A stretch of 64,000 nt of DNA, taken from contig NZ_CP067395.1 in assembly GCF_017355525.1 (NCBI RefSeq), positions 62,001-126,000 on the forward strand. Direction: 5' to 3'. Positions 8,744-19,011 of this stretch are shown here, piece by piece. Numbering within the stretch: the first letter of the stretch is position 1; the number at the start of each line of letters is the position of its first letter. The translations under genes and the position numbers were made by a program. The notes beneath the pieces were generated by a model. That model saw only the letters and a list, made by a program, of their open reading frames with translations. It was not told where the DNA came from and did no database searches. Origin of the DNA: Lysobacter enzymogenes. GTDB taxonomy: Bacteria > Pseudomonadota > Gammaproteobacteria > Xanthomonadales > Xanthomonadaceae.

Positions 8744-9556
8744 ATGGCAGTCGTACCAAAGAAAGTGGCCGAGCGCCTGGTCGCCGGACTGAAACGTTAT
8801 CAGCCTGTCTTGGCGGCGGCGCGAGCTCGCGATGTAGGCGAGGCCGATACCGTAACAATCATCAAGGATATGTTGGCTGACGTATTCGGATACGACAAAT
8901 ACTCAGACGTAACGTCCGAGCATTCCATTCGCGGAACCTTCTGCGATTTGGCGATCAAGATAGATAATCAACTGCAGACCTTGATCGAGGTCAAAGCCAT
9001 AGGGCTGGAACTAAAGGATCAGCACGTCAAACAGGCGGTCGACTACGCCGCGAATCAGGGCGTGGATTGGGTACTGCTGACCAACGGGATCACTTGGCGG
9101 GTGTATCGCCTGATCTTCGCCAAGCCCATCGATCAGGAACTGGTGTTGGAGATCGACTTCTGCGCGTTGAGCACGCGTGCAGACGGCGACATCGAGTTGC
9201 TGTATCTGTGGTGCAAGGAAGGCTGGCAGCGTTCGGTTCTGGGCGAGTACCACACGCAGAAGCAAGCGCTGTCCCGTTTCTTCGTCGGAGCGATGCTGCA
9301 GACCGATACGGTGCTTGACGTTATCCGTCGCGAGTTGCGGCGGGTATCGCCGGATGTCCGGATCGATGCCGCGCAGATCAAGGCGGTCCTGGTCGGGGAG
9401 GTCATCAAGCGCGAGGTGCTGGAGGGCGAAAAGGCCGACGACGCTCGCAAGAAGATCGCCAGAGCCGCCAATACAGCACTTCGTGCCGCATCGGCCAAGC
9501 CGCCCAAGGCCGCGAAAGGAGCGGACGGCGACAGTTCCCAGATGGAGGCGGATTGA
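8744..9556 (+). CDS. Orphan HsdR N-terminal-like (PD-(D/E)XK) protein
   Basis: A 270-residue protein matching the N-terminal nuclease domain of type I restriction R subunits. It has a helical lead-in with VTIIKDMLADVFGYDKYSDV, then a PD-(D/E)XK-type core with RGTFCDLAI (metal Asp) and LIEVKA (the E-x-K pair), then QAVDYAANQGVDWVLLTNG. No helicase domain follows, and no hsdM or hsdS is nearby. The C-terminal 40 residues are Lys/Ala-rich and could bind nucleic acid. The start at 8744 has GGTAAGGA just upstream. DNA around it is visibly less GC-rich than its neighbours, consistent with acquisition. Stand-alone members are usually labelled 'restriction endonuclease subunit R', but activity on their own is not established. 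Confidence 0.8.
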   Translation: MAVVPKKVAERLVAGLKRYQPVLAAARARDVGEADTVTIIKDMLADVFGYDKYSDVTSEHSIRGTFCDLAIKIDNQLQTLIEVKAIGLELKDQHVKQAVDYAANQGVDWVLLTNGITWRVYRLIFAKPIDQELVLEIDFCALSTRADGDIELLYLWCKEGWQRSVLGEYHTQKQALSRFFVGAMLQTDTVLDVIRRELRRVSPDVRIDAAQIKAVLVGEVIKREVLEGEKADDARKKIARAANTALRAASAKPPKAAKGADGDSSQMEAD

Positions 9557-9587
9557 CGACTGGCGCTGCGACGGTATTTCGCCCAAC

Positions 9588-9621
9588 AAAAAAGCCGACG
9601 AGCGATCGTCGGCTTTTTTGT
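9588..9621. terminator. Bidirectional rho-independent terminator
   Basis: Stem GCCGACGA (9594-9601) with TCGTCGGC (9606-9613), GCGA loop, T6 on the plus side and A6 on the minus side. It serves both the plus-strand HsdR-like gene and the minus-strand tRNA-Ala. Confidence 0.93.
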
Positions 9622-9626
9622 TGAAT

Positions 9627-9702
<76 letters not shown>

Positions 9703-9802
9703 GGATGAATCCGAGGCGGCAAGTTTAGCGGCACATCGGCGGCCGCGCTACCCCCGCCGCGAAAATTCGCCGGACCCGCGCCGCAGCAGCGTTTGCGGCG
9801 AC

Positions 9803-10915
9803 TCAGGCGGCGCCGCTGGGCGCGGCCAGCAGCGGCGCCAGCGCCGGTTCGAGCGCGGCGCGGCGCCAGCCGGACAGGGCGTCGGGCCATTCGCCGTGGT
9901 CGAGCAGGGCCTCGAGCCAGCGGCGCGAGGCGAGCACGCCGTCGGGCAGGCCGAGCGCGGCGCTGCGGCCGGCGACGGCGTCCTGCAACTGGCGCAGGCG
10001 CTGTTTGTCGCGGGTCTCGGCGATGCCGGCGTCGGGGGCCTGGGCTTCGTCGGCCAGCGGCGTGGACAGTGCGGTCCAGATCGCGTCGGTCAGCTTGCGC
10101 GGCGCCTTGGGGTGGGCTTCGAGCTGGCGCTGCAAGGCGTCGCGGTCGGCCGGGGCCTGGCGGGCGATGGCCACGGCCAGTTCGTTGTCGAGGATCCAGG
10201 TGCGCGGCTTGTCGCTGTCGCGCGCGTAGCCGTCGCGCCAGCGCAGCAGGCGCAGCAGGCGCTGCTGGGCGGCGCGGTCGAGGAACTGGGCGCTGCGCAG
10301 CGACAGGTGCGGCCAGCGCTCGGCCGCTTCGTTCTCGGCGTTGACGACGGTGCGGGCGGCGTCTTCGGCCAGCCACTCGCGGCGGCCGAGCTGGCCGAGC
10401 AGGCCGTCGAGCGCGTCGTGCATGACGAACAGGTGGCGCACGTCGTCGGCGGCGTAGTCCAGCTGCGACGGCGACAGCGGCCGGCGCATCCAGTCCGAGC
10501 GGGTCTCGCCCTTGGGCAGGGCCACGCCGGTCAGCTGTTCGACCAGCTTCTGGTAACCCAGGCCGCCGCCGATGCCGGCCAGCGCCGCGGCCTGCTGGGT
10601 GTCGAACAAGGGCTTGGGCACCACGCCGCAAGCGTGCTTGAACGCGACCAGGTCCTCGCTGGGACTGTGCACCACCTTGAGGATGGCGGTGTCGGCCAGG
10701 ATCGGCGCCAGCGCCTGGGTCATGCCCGGGCGCAGCGGGTCGACCAGCAGGATCGTCGGCTCGTCCTCGCCGTCGCGCTCGATGGCGATCTGCACCAGGG
10801 CCAGCTGCGGCCAATACGTGCGCTCGCGGATGAACTCGGTGTCCAGCCCGATGCGCGCGGGCTTGGCGTCGAAATGCGCTTGCAGCGCGTCGGGAGCGGT
10901 GATCCAAAGAGGCAT
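9803..10915 (-). CDS. rnd: Ribonuclease D
   Basis: A 370-residue DEDDy 3'-5' exoribonuclease that trims tRNA precursors and other structured RNA 3' ends. The exonuclease domain (1-180) has motif I GLDTEFIRERTYWPQLALVQ, motif II around HSPSEDLVAF, and motif III YAADDVRHL with the DEDDy tyrosine. An HRDC-type helical domain follows (about 205-285). The C-terminal third is poorly conserved, as in other xanthomonads. The gene lies just downstream of tRNA-Ala on the same strand order and is divergent from the lipoprotein gene at 11121. Confidence 0.95.
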   Translation of the reverse strand: MPLWITAPDALQAHFDAKPARIGLDTEFIRERTYWPQLALVQIAIERDGEDEPTILLVDPLRPGMTQALAPILADTAILKVVHSPSEDLVAFKHACGVVPKPLFDTQQAAALAGIGGGLGYQKLVEQLTGVALPKGETRSDWMRRPLSPSQLDYAADDVRHLFVMHDALDGLLGQLGRREWLAEDAARTVVNAENEAAERWPHLSLRSAQFLDRAAQQRLLRLLRWRDGYARDSDKPRTWILDNELAVAIARQAPADRDALQRQLEAHPKAPRKLTDAIWTALSTPLADEAQAPDAGIAETRDKQRLRQLQDAVAGRSAALGLPDGVLASRRWLEALLDHGEWPDALSGWRRAALEPALAPLLAAPSGAA

Positions 10916-11120
10916 GGGCGATGTGCTGGACGCGTGCGGGCCGGTCAGGGCCGGGCGGGCGACAATAGCTCAAATCGCCGTCGCGGGCCGCGACGGCTCG
11001 GGAAAGAACGCAAAAACCCGCAACGGCCGGCTTTGCCGAACGCCAAGGCCGGGTTCGCCGAATCCTCGTTCGCGCCGCGGCGCCGCCGCCGCGATGCCCG
11101 GCGCCGGCCCCTGAGACGAT

Positions 11121-13007
11121 ATGCTGCGCGGGTCGTCGCATCCCGCAGAGGCCGCAGGTTTGCCCGCAATCCACTGGATCCGCACGCTCGCTCTGGGCCT
11201 GGCCTGCGCCGGGCTGCTGGCCGCCTGCGGCGACCGCGCCGAGCGCGCCGGCGCGCAGACCGTGCCGCGCCAGCCGATCGTGACGGTCAGCGCCGATCAG
11301 GCGGTCTCGCCGGTGCCGCCGTGGCGGGCGCCGGCGGTGGCGGTCGGCGAGGACACCCAGGCCGCGCTGCGCAAGCGCGCCGATGCCGCGCTCAAGGCCG
11401 GCGACCTGTATGCGACCGCCGATTCGGCGATCCCGCTGTACTTGGCCTTGCGCGAGTTCGCGCCCAACGACCGCGGCGTCGCCGCCGGGCTGGACCGGGC
11501 GGTGGCGATGCTGCTGGCCGAGGGCGACGGCGCGCTCAAGCGCATCGACGAGGAACCGCTGGCGCTGCGCGAGGCGCACCGCGCCGCGGCGGTGGCGCGC
11601 GCGGTCGCGCCGGAGCATCGCAAGGTCGAAGCCTTCCTGGAGCGGCTCGACGCCGCCGACCAGGCGCAGGAAGCCAATCGCCTCGGCGAGGAAGCGCTCA
11701 ACGCCGGCCGCATCGGCGAGGACGGCCGGGACGGCGGCGCGCTGGCCTATTTCCGCGAAGCCCTGGAGCTGCGTCCGCGCGACGTGCGCGCCGGCCAGGG
11801 CATCGCCGCGGCCGAGAGCGCGCTGATCCGCCGCGCCGAACTGGCCGCCGACCGCGACGACTACGCCGGCGCCGAGCGCTGGCTGGCCAAGGCCGCGCCG
11901 ATCCGGCCGAAGCTGGACACCGCTTCCGACGCCCAGGGCCGCATCGCCGCGCAGCGCCAGGAGCGCATCCGCCGCCTGCGCGACGAGGGCATCGGCCTGC
12001 TGCCGAAGCTGCGCGGCATCGACGACGCGCGCGGCGTGCTGGCGACGCTGTTGCGGATCGCGCCGCCGGGCGATCCGGCCGCGGCCGAGCTGCGCGAGCG
12101 GATCGAACTGGCGACCCACTACGGCCTGTTCCGCCCGGGCCAGGTGTTCACCGACGCGATGAACCAGGGCGGTCGCGGCCCGCAGCTGGTGGTGATCCCG
12201 CACGGCGCGTTCCGCATGGGCGCCGAGCCCGGCGAAGCCGGTTCCAGCGACGCCGAGCGGCCGCTGCGCAACATCCGCTTCGAGCGCGGGCTGGCGGTGT
12301 CGCGCTACGAAATCACCGTCGGCGAATTCCGCCGTTTCATGAACGCCAGCAAGCACCGCGCCCGCGCCACCCGCCGCGGCTATTCGATCGCCTACGACGA
12401 ACGCAGCGGCAATCTGGTGCGTCGCGGCGGCGTGGACTGGCGTTCGGACTACGCCGGCCAACCGGCGGCCGACAATCTGCCGGTGGTGCACGTCAGCGCC
12501 AAGGACGCCAACGCTTACGTCGAGTGGCTGTCGGGCATGACCGGGCAGCGCTACCGCCTGCCGAGCGAAGCCGAGTACGAATACGCGCTGCGCGCCGGCA
12601 GCCAGGGCGCCTATCCCTGGGGCGACGGCGCGCCGCCGGCCAAGGCCGGCAACCTGACCGGCGCGCTCGACGTCTCGCCGAGCGGCCGGCGCTGGCGCAA
12701 CGCCTTCGCCGGCTACGGCGACGGCTTCTGGGGGCCGGCGCCGGTCGGCAGCTACGCGGCCAATGCATTCGGCCTTCACGACATGGGCGGCAATGTCAGC
12801 GAGTGGGTGGCCGACTGTTGGCACGACAACTACCGGCGCGCGCCGCGCGACGGCGCGGCGTGGTTCAACCCGGGCTGCCGCACGCGGGTGTTCCGCGGCG
12901 GCTCGTGGTCGAGCTCGCCGGCGCAGTCGCGCGCGGCGTGGCGGCAGGGCACCAGCGCCGACACCACCAACGGGCGCCTGGGCTTCCGGGTGGTGCGGGA
13001 GATCTGA
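11121..13007 (+). CDS. Membrane-anchored lipoprotein with helical repeats and a sulfatase-modifying-factor (FGE-like) domain
   Basis: A 628-residue protein. A lipobox (GLLAAC, Cys36) follows a hydrophobic stretch. If translation starts at TTG 11160 instead of ATG 11121, the signal peptide shortens to a more normal 22 residues. Residues 70-320 are Ala/Glu/Leu-rich helices resembling TPR-like repeats. Residues about 345-626 form the SUMF1/FGE fold (VVIPHGAFRMGAEPGE, NLPVVHVSAKDANAYVEWLS, YRLPSEAEYEYALRAG, MGGNVSEWVADCW, FRGGSWSSS, LGFRVV). The two cysteines that coordinate copper and do catalysis in true formylglycine-generating enzymes are replaced in the RGGSWSSSPAQSR segment. This is therefore probably a binding or scaffold version of the fold, facing the periplasm, rather than a sulfatase activator. 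Confidence 0.85.
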   Translation: MLRGSSHPAEAAGLPAIHWIRTLALGLACAGLLAACGDRAERAGAQTVPRQPIVTVSADQAVSPVPPWRAPAVAVGEDTQAALRKRADAALKAGDLYATADSAIPLYLALREFAPNDRGVAAGLDRAVAMLLAEGDGALKRIDEEPLALREAHRAAAVARAVAPEHRKVEAFLERLDAADQAQEANRLGEEALNAGRIGEDGRDGGALAYFREALELRPRDVRAGQGIAAAESALIRRAELAADRDDYAGAERWLAKAAPIRPKLDTASDAQGRIAAQRQERIRRLRDEGIGLLPKLRGIDDARGVLATLLRIAPPGDPAAAELRERIELATHYGLFRPGQVFTDAMNQGGRGPQLVVIPHGAFRMGAEPGEAGSSDAERPLRNIRFERGLAVSRYEITVGEFRRFMNASKHRARATRRGYSIAYDERSGNLVRRGGVDWRSDYAGQPAADNLPVVHVSAKDANAYVEWLSGMTGQRYRLPSEAEYEYALRAGSQGAYPWGDGAPPAKAGNLTGALDVSPSGRRWRNAFAGYGDGFWGPAPVGSYAANAFGLHDMGGNVSEWVADCWHDNYRRAPRDGAAWFNPGCRTRVFRGGSWSSSPAQSRAAWRQGTSADTTNGRLGFRVVREI

Positions 13008-13159
13008 TCTGATGTCCGCGCCGCGGCCGCAACAGCGACCGCGGCGGGCAAGGCGAGGGGCCGAGCGCGGCGCCGGCGCGGCAAGCTAAAGTTTCGCCGG
13101 CGGCAGCGCCGGCAACGTTTCGCGGGCGGCGACGCCCGGCAATCTTCGGGAGCGGGCGG

Positions 13160-14086
13160 ATGAGAGTGGACCCTTACGGCAATCAGGCGAGCGGCGGACG
13201 GCGCGGCTTCGGCGGCATGCGCTGGTGGATCCTGCTGCTGTTCGGCCTGTACGCGGCGTGGTCGTGGTTCGGCAGCGCCAAGACCGATCCCTACACCGGC
13301 GAGACCGCGCATTACGGCACCAGCGCCGACGAGGAAGTGCAGCTCGGCGAACAGGCGTTCGCGCAGGTGCTCAACGACGCCGGCTCGCAGCGCGCGCTGC
13401 TGGCCTCGAGCGCGCCGCAGAGCCAGGCGGTCAGCCAGATCGCCCAGCGCCTGATCGACAAGGTGCCGCAGGTCACCGACGCGCTGGCGCGGCAGAACAA
13501 TCAGCAAGCGCCGACCGACTACCGCAATTTCAAGTGGAGCGTCGCGGTGATCGACTCGCAGGAGGCCAACGCCTTCTGCCTGCCCGGCGGCAAGATGGCG
13601 GTCTACACCGGCCTGTTCCCGGTGACCCAGAACGACGACGCGCTGGCGGTGGTGATGGGCCACGAGATCGCCCACGCGCTGTTGCGCCACGGTTCCCAGC
13701 GCATGGCCCAGCAGAAGCTGGTGCAGCTCGGCCAGGTCGCCGCCGGCGCGGCGGTCGGCGGGATGGACCCGCAACAGCAGCAGATGATCATGGGCGCGCT
13801 AGGCGCCGGCGCGCAGTACGGGCTGGTGCTGCCGTACGGCCGCAATCACGAGACCCAGGCCGACAAGGTCGGCCTGATGCTGGCCGCGGCCGCGTGCTAC
13901 GACCCGCGTCAGGCGATTCCGTTGTGGCAGCGCATGTCGCAGCTCGGCGGCGGCCAGCGCCCGGCCGAGTTCGCCTCGACCCACCCGGACCCGGCCAACC
14001 GCATCGCGACCTTGCAGCAGCTGATGCCGAAGGCGCTGGAGTTCTATCAGGCCAATTGCGCGAACAAGCCGCTGGCGGCGCGCTGA
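13160..14086 (+). CDS. M48-family zinc metalloprotease
   Basis: A 308-residue protein with one N-terminal transmembrane segment (residues 20-38) and a periplasmic-type M48 domain. HEIAH (near residue 172) supplies two zinc His ligands and the catalytic Glu. NHETQAD downstream supplies the third ligand. The conserved NAFCLPGGKMAVYTGLF segment lies before the zinc site and STHPDPANRI near the end. It resembles the Oma1/LoiP-like membrane-associated proteases that act in envelope quality control. The start ATG has GGGAGCGGGCGG upstream. A GAGCGGCG palindrome begins 10 bp after the stop. Confidence 0.92.
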   Translation: MRVDPYGNQASGGRRGFGGMRWWILLLFGLYAAWSWFGSAKTDPYTGETAHYGTSADEEVQLGEQAFAQVLNDAGSQRALLASSAPQSQAVSQIAQRLIDKVPQVTDALARQNNQQAPTDYRNFKWSVAVIDSQEANAFCLPGGKMAVYTGLFPVTQNDDALAVVMGHEIAHALLRHGSQRMAQQKLVQLGQVAAGAAVGGMDPQQQQMIMGALGAGAQYGLVLPYGRNHETQADKVGLMLAAAACYDPRQAIPLWQRMSQLGGGQRPAEFASTHPDPANRIATLQQLMPKALEFYQANCANKPLAAR

Positions 14087-14095
14087 TCCAGCTCC

Positions 14096-14194
14096 CTGTA
14101 GGAGCGGCGCGAGCCGCGACTGCGACAACGCACCTGCGACGAACCTTACGGCGTAGTTGCGTTGTCGCAGTCGCGGCTCGCGCCGCTCCTACAG
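14096..14194. repeat. GAGCGGCG palindromic repeat, complete copy with 37-bp perfect arms
   Basis: The left arm (14096-14132, beginning CTGTAGGAGCGGCGCGAGCC) is the exact reverse complement of the right arm (14158-14194). A 25-bp spacer separates them. It lies between the converging M48 and reductase genes and could fold into a long hairpin in RNA from either strand. Confidence 0.95.
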
Positions 14195-14209
14195 GAAGGC
14201 GGTGCAACT

Positions 14210-14950
14210 TCAGAAGCTCATGAACAAGCCGCCGTTGACCGGAATGTTCGCGCCGGTGATGAACCCGGCCTCGTCCGCGGTCAGGAACTCCACCGTGCGC
14301 GCGATCTCGCTCGGCTTGCCCAAGCGCCCGACCGGCACCGATTCGAGGATCTTGCCGCGGATCTCCTCCGGCACCGCCATCACCATCGCCGTTTCGCAAT
14401 AGCCCGGCGACACCGAATTGACCGTCACGCCCTTGCGCGCCACTTCGCGCGCCAGCGCCATGGTGAAGCCGTGCATGCCTGCCTTGGCCGCGGAGTAGTT
14501 GGTCTGGCCGAACTGGCCGGTCTGGCCGTTGACCGAGCTGATGTTGACGATGCGGCCGAAGCCGCGTTCGGCCATCGCGTCGACCGTGTGCCGGCACAGG
14601 TTGAACACGCCGTCGAGGTTGACGTTGATGACCTCGTCCCAGGCGCGCCGCTCCATCTTGCGCAGGCTGCCGTCGCGGGTGATGCCGGCGGCGTTGACCA
14701 GGATGTCGATGGCCCCGAAGCGGCCGACGATGCGCTGCACCGCCGCGGCGCAGTCGTCGAAGTCGCCGACGTTGGCCGCTTCGAAACCGATGTCGTGGCC
14801 TTGGGTCAGCTGCGCGAATTCGGCGATGCGCTGCTCGCGCGCGCCCAGGTCGAGCGCGATCACGCGGCGGCCGGCGCGGGCCAGGGCCAGGCAGATCTCG
14901 CTGCCGAGCCCGCCGATGCCGCCGCTGACCACGGCGATGCGTTTGTTCAT
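14210..14950 (-). CDS. phaB: Acetoacetyl-CoA reductase / 3-oxoacyl reductase (SDR), PhaB-like paralogue 1
   Basis: A 246-residue classical short-chain dehydrogenase. The NADP-binding motif is GGIGGLGSE near residue 10, then NAAGITRD, the catalytic Ser in NISSVNGQ, and YSAAKAG as the Tyr-x-x-x-Lys pair. The pattern NVNLDGVFNLCRHTVDAM and NSVSPGYCETAMV is characteristic of PhaB/FabG-like acetoacetyl-CoA reductases making (R)-3-hydroxybutyryl-CoA for polyhydroxyalkanoate synthesis. It is paired with phaR and a second phaB on the same strand. The start at MNKRI (14950) is chosen over upstream in-frame codons because the Rossmann strand begins there. The phaB name is by family; fatty-acid FabG-type activity is possible. 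Confidence 0.82.
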   Translation of the reverse strand: MNKRIAVVSGGIGGLGSEICLALARAGRRVIALDLGAREQRIAEFAQLTQGHDIGFEAANVGDFDDCAAAVQRIVGRFGAIDILVNAAGITRDGSLRKMERRAWDEVINVNLDGVFNLCRHTVDAMAERGFGRIVNISSVNGQTGQFGQTNYSAAKAGMHGFTMALAREVARKGVTVNSVSPGYCETAMVMAVPEEIRGKILESVPVGRLGKPSEIARTVEFLTADEAGFITGANIPVNGGLFMSF

Positions 14951-15168
14951 GCGATTCCCTCGAAAACCAGCATGGCCCGCGGCAGGGGGCGGATCGGCTC
15001 GACGGCTTGGGTGCGGCCGCACGGCGATCGCGCGGCGGGCGCGTGCGTGGCGTGTGTGCGTTGGGCGCGCGAGGCGCGATGTCGGCGATCGACGCAGGCG
15101 TCCTCCCCAGGCCGCCTGCGCGTGCGCGCCGGCCCGCGGCGCGCGAAGACTTTAGGGCCCGCCGCGGC

Positions 15169-15681
15169 TCAGCGCTCGCGCTTGCCCGGCTCGTGCTTGC
15201 CCGGTTCGCTGTTGCCCTTGGGCTTGGGCGTGACCGGCTGGCCGACGCTGCCGGACAGGTTCTGCTGGAACTCTTTCCACAGCGTGAGGTTGCGTTCGGT
15301 CAGCTGGTTCATCATCGCCCACGGCGTCTGCCCGAGCATGCCGCCCATCTGGTTGCGGAACTGCTGCTGCTGATCGAGGAACAGCTGCATCGAGCGTTCC
15401 AGGTAGTTGCCCATGAAGCCCTGCAGCGAGTCGCCGTAGAAACGGATGATCTGGCTCAGCAACTGGGTCGACAGCACCGGTTCGCCGTCCTGCTCGTGCT
15501 CGGCGATGATCTGCAGCAGCACTTGCCGGGTCAGGTCGTCGCCGGAGCGGGCATCGCGCACTTCGAACTCCTCGCCGTCGACGATGAGCTGGCGCACGTC
15601 TTCGATGGTGATGTAGCTGGAGATCTCGGTGTCGTAGAGACGACGGTTCGGATATTTCTTGATGACGCGAGTCGAGGCCAT
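15169..15681 (-). CDS. phaR: Polyhydroxyalkanoate synthesis regulator PhaR
   Basis: A 170-residue protein with the invariant PhaR N terminus (RVIKKYPNRRLYDTEISSYI), a PHB/PHA accumulation regulator DNA-binding domain (residues 5-65) and the granule-binding domain (70-115, with QIIRFYGDSLQGFMGNYLE). The C-terminal tail is Lys/Glu/Pro-rich. PhaR represses phasin genes until it is titrated onto nascent PHA granules. It lies between the two reductase genes, all on the minus strand, which suggests a PHA locus. The synthase phaC and a thiolase are not in this window. Confidence 0.95.
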   Translation of the reverse strand: MASTRVIKKYPNRRLYDTEISSYITIEDVRQLIVDGEEFEVRDARSGDDLTRQVLLQIIAEHEQDGEPVLSTQLLSQIIRFYGDSLQGFMGNYLERSMQLFLDQQQQFRNQMGGMLGQTPWAMMNQLTERNLTLWKEFQQNLSGSVGQPVTPKPKGNSEPGKHEPGKRER

Positions 15682-16041
15682 TGAGCTTTGGCTCTAAAAA
15701 TCGTGGTGCCTTGCAGCATGGCGCAGGGCGCGGGGCCTTGCAACCGTTGCCGGGACGGACGGCGGCGCAGGCCGCGGGAAGGCGCCGGGAGGCGCGCGCG
15801 TGCGCTCCTCGCATGCGCCGCGCGGGACGACGAAAACCGCTGAAAAACCGCATCCGGCGCGATCGCCGACGGCGGTGCGGGCGCGCGCCGGGCAGCGGGC
15901 CGGGCGTTCCGCCAGCGAGCGCGGCGCGCACGCGGCGCGCCGGGCTTCAGACCTGAATAGGGTTGGCAGCGGCCGAGTGCGCGGCCGCTGCGCGAACGCC
16001 GCGCCGATGCGCCATCGCGGCGCGCCGACGCCGGCGCGGCT

Positions 16042-16782
<741 letters not shown>

Positions 16783-16827
16783 ATGCTGAGCTCTCCATGG
16801 CCGCAAAAGGGCGGTCGCGTCCCGATT

Positions 16828-17781
16828 CTAGACAGCATTCGTGCCGGGATCGTTGTGCATCGCGGCGAGACTGGAAGCCGCCTGCGGAATCTGTGCCGGA
16901 CTGAACGAATCGCATGCCGCACTCAGCAATTGAGTGACAGTTTCCACCGCAACCAGGGCCTGCGGCGCCTGACCGAGCGCGGCCCAGGCCGCGCGCAGGG
17001 CCGGCAGCGGATCGGCCGGGTCCAGCGGATGCGCGGCCTCGGACTTGGACAGCTTGCGGCCGTGCGCGTCGAGCAGCAGCGGCAGGTGGGCGTACGCCGG
17101 CGTCGGCAGACCGAGCGCGCGCTGCAGCAGGATCTGGCGCGGGGTCGAGTCGAGCAGGTCGGCGCCGCGGACGATGTCGCTGATGCCCTGGTCGGCGTCG
17201 TCGACGACCACCGCGAGCTGGTACGCCCAATGGCCGTCGGCGCGGCGCAGGACGAAATCGCCGACCTCGCGCGCCACGTCCTGGCGCTGGCGGCCGAGCA
17301 CGCCGTCGTCGAATTCGACCGTCGCGCCGTCGGCCACGCGCAGCCGCACCGCCGCCTGCGGCGCGGCGTGGTCGACACGCGGGCCGTGCGCGACGCAGCG
17401 CCGGTGCACGCCGCCGCTGGCGGCGAGATCGCTGCGGCTGCAATGGCAGACGAAGGCCTGGTCTGCGTCCAACAGACGTTGCAGCGACGCCGCGTACAGC
17501 GCGTGGCGCTGGCTTTGCCGCACCACCGGCCCATCGCTGAGCAGGCCGAATGCGCTCAGCGCGTCGAGTTGGCGTTGGGCGGCGCCGGGAACTTCGCGCG
17601 GCGGGTCGAGGTCTTCGATACGCACCAGCCATTGCCCGCCGTGCCGGCGCGCCAGCAGCCAACTGCCGAACGCGGCCAGCAGCGAACCCGCGTGCAGGTC
17701 GCCGGTGGGCGAGGGCGCGAAGCGGCCGCGATACGCGGCAGCGCCGCGCTCGAAATCGATGGAATGTTTATGTCCGGACAA
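16828..17781 (-). CDS. gluQ: Glutamyl-Q tRNA(Asp) synthetase
   Basis: A 317-residue GluRS paralogue lacking the anticodon-binding domain. It attaches glutamate to queuosine-34 of tRNA(Asp). Visible motifs: the HIGH-like [16 protein letters not shown] near residue 23, the zinc-site cysteines in VCHCSRSD and RRCVAHG, and KLSKSE near residue 245. The length is close to E. coli GluQ (about 300). It is usually next to dksA, but here dksA is 17 kb away. It is divergent from htpX. Confidence 0.95.
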   Translation of the reverse strand: MSGHKHSIDFERGAAAYRGRFAPSPTGDLHAGSLLAAFGSWLLARRHGGQWLVRIEDLDPPREVPGAAQRQLDALSAFGLLSDGPVVRQSQRHALYAASLQRLLDADQAFVCHCSRSDLAASGGVHRRCVAHGPRVDHAAPQAAVRLRVADGATVEFDDGVLGRQRQDVAREVGDFVLRRADGHWAYQLAVVVDDADQGISDIVRGADLLDSTPRQILLQRALGLPTPAYAHLPLLLDAHGRKLSKSEAAHPLDPADPLPALRAAWAALGQAPQALVAVETVTQLLSAACDSFSPAQIPQAASSLAAMHNDPGTNAV

Positions 17782-17958
17782 TGAACGAGAACCCGTGCCG
17801 CTGCGGTCGTCTTGTGGATTCTCGTTGAATTAACGCGGTCTTCGCCACATTTCCACATCAGCAGCGCCGGCCGGGCCGGCGCCGCGCCCGACACGGATCG
17901 TCGAACCGCCAGGGTTGCGCGAGGCGCGCAACCCATCGCCAATAAAGACGAAACCACC

Positions 17959-18873
17959 ATGTTCAAGCGCATAGCCCTGTTCCTCGCCACCAATCTCGCC
18001 GTCCTGGTCCTGCTCGGCATCGTCATGTCGGTATTGCAGAACGTGTTCGGCATCCGCCTCGGCAACAACGGCGCGATCCTGGTCATGGCCATGGTGTTCG
18101 GTTTCGGCGGCTCGCTGATCTCGCTGCTGATGTCCAAGTGGGTCGCCAAGCGCAGCACCGGCGCCTACGTGATCGAGCAGCCGCGCAACGAAACCGAGCA
18201 GTGGCTGGTCGCCACCGTGCGCCGCCAGGCCGAGGCCGCCGGCATCGGCATGCCCGAAGTGGCGATCTACGACGCCCCGGAAATCAACGCCTTCGCCACC
18301 GGCGCCAACCGCAACAACTCGCTGGTCGCGGTGTCGACCGGCCTGCTGCGGGCGATGAGCCGCGACGAGGCCGAAGCGGTGCTCGCGCACGAGGTCAGCC
18401 ACGTCGCCAACGGCGACATGGTGACGATGGCGCTGATCCAGGGCGTGCTGAACACCTTCGTGCTGTTCGCCGCGCGCATCGTCGGCGGCTGGATCGACGC
18501 GATGATGAGCGGCAACCGCGAAGGCGGCGGCCGCGGCCTGTTCTACTTCGTCACCGTGTTCGCGCTCGACATCGTGTTCGGCCTGCTCGCCAGCATGATC
18601 GCGATGGCGTTCTCGCGTTACCGCGAGTTCCGCGCCGACGCCGGCGGCGCGCGCCTGGCCGGCCGCGAGAAGATGATCGCCTCGCTCAAGCGCCTGTCGC
18701 TGACCTACGGCGAGAGCACCCTGCCGAACCAGGTCCAGGCCTTCGGCATCAGCGGCGCGGTCGGCCACGGCCTGTCCAAGCTGATGCGCAGCCACCCGCC
18801 GCTGGAGGAGCGCATCCAGGCGCTGATCGACGCGCCGCAGGAGCGCAGCAGCGGTTCGGCCGTCGTGCGCTGA
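17959..18873 (+). CDS. htpX: Inner-membrane zinc protease HtpX
   Basis: A 304-residue membrane protease. Two N-terminal transmembrane helices (5-27, 33-58), the zinc motif [11 protein letters not shown] near residue 150, two further membrane helices (about 165-235) and the third-ligand segment [14 protein letters not shown]. It degrades misfolded inner-membrane proteins together with FtsH. The start at 17959 ([12 protein letters not shown]) matches the family's N terminus. A strong terminator follows, so the transcript is monocistronic. Confidence 0.96.
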   Translation: MFKRIALFLATNLAVLVLLGIVMSVLQNVFGIRLGNNGAILVMAMVFGFGGSLISLLMSKWVAKRSTGAYVIEQPRNETEQWLVATVRRQAEAAGIGMPEVAIYDAPEINAFATGANRNNSLVAVSTGLLRAMSRDEAEAVLAHEVSHVANGDMVTMALIQGVLNTFVLFAARIVGGWIDAMMSGNREGGGRGLFYFVTVFALDIVFGLLASMIAMAFSRYREFRADAGGARLAGREKMIASLKRLSLTYGESTLPNQVQAFGISGAVGHGLSKLMRSHPPLEERIQALIDAPQERSSGSAVVR

Positions 18874-18891
18874 TCGCGATTCGCGACGCAA

Positions 18892-18922
18892 CGAAAAAGC
18901 CCGCCATCCGGCGGGCTTTTTC
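18892..18922 (+). terminator. Rho-independent terminator after htpX
   Basis: Stem GCCCGCC (18899-18905) with GGCGGGC (18910-18916), ATCC loop, preceded by AAAAA and followed by TTTTTCTTTT. It lies 19 bp beyond the htpX stop and can also act on minus-strand transcripts. Confidence 0.93.
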
Positions 18923-19011
18923 TTTTCAGCGATTGTGCGAGGGGGAGTGGAAACACCGGAGCGGCCGATCTCACCGTTCCCCAACCCCCATTCCCCAATC
19001 CCGCTCTGGCT

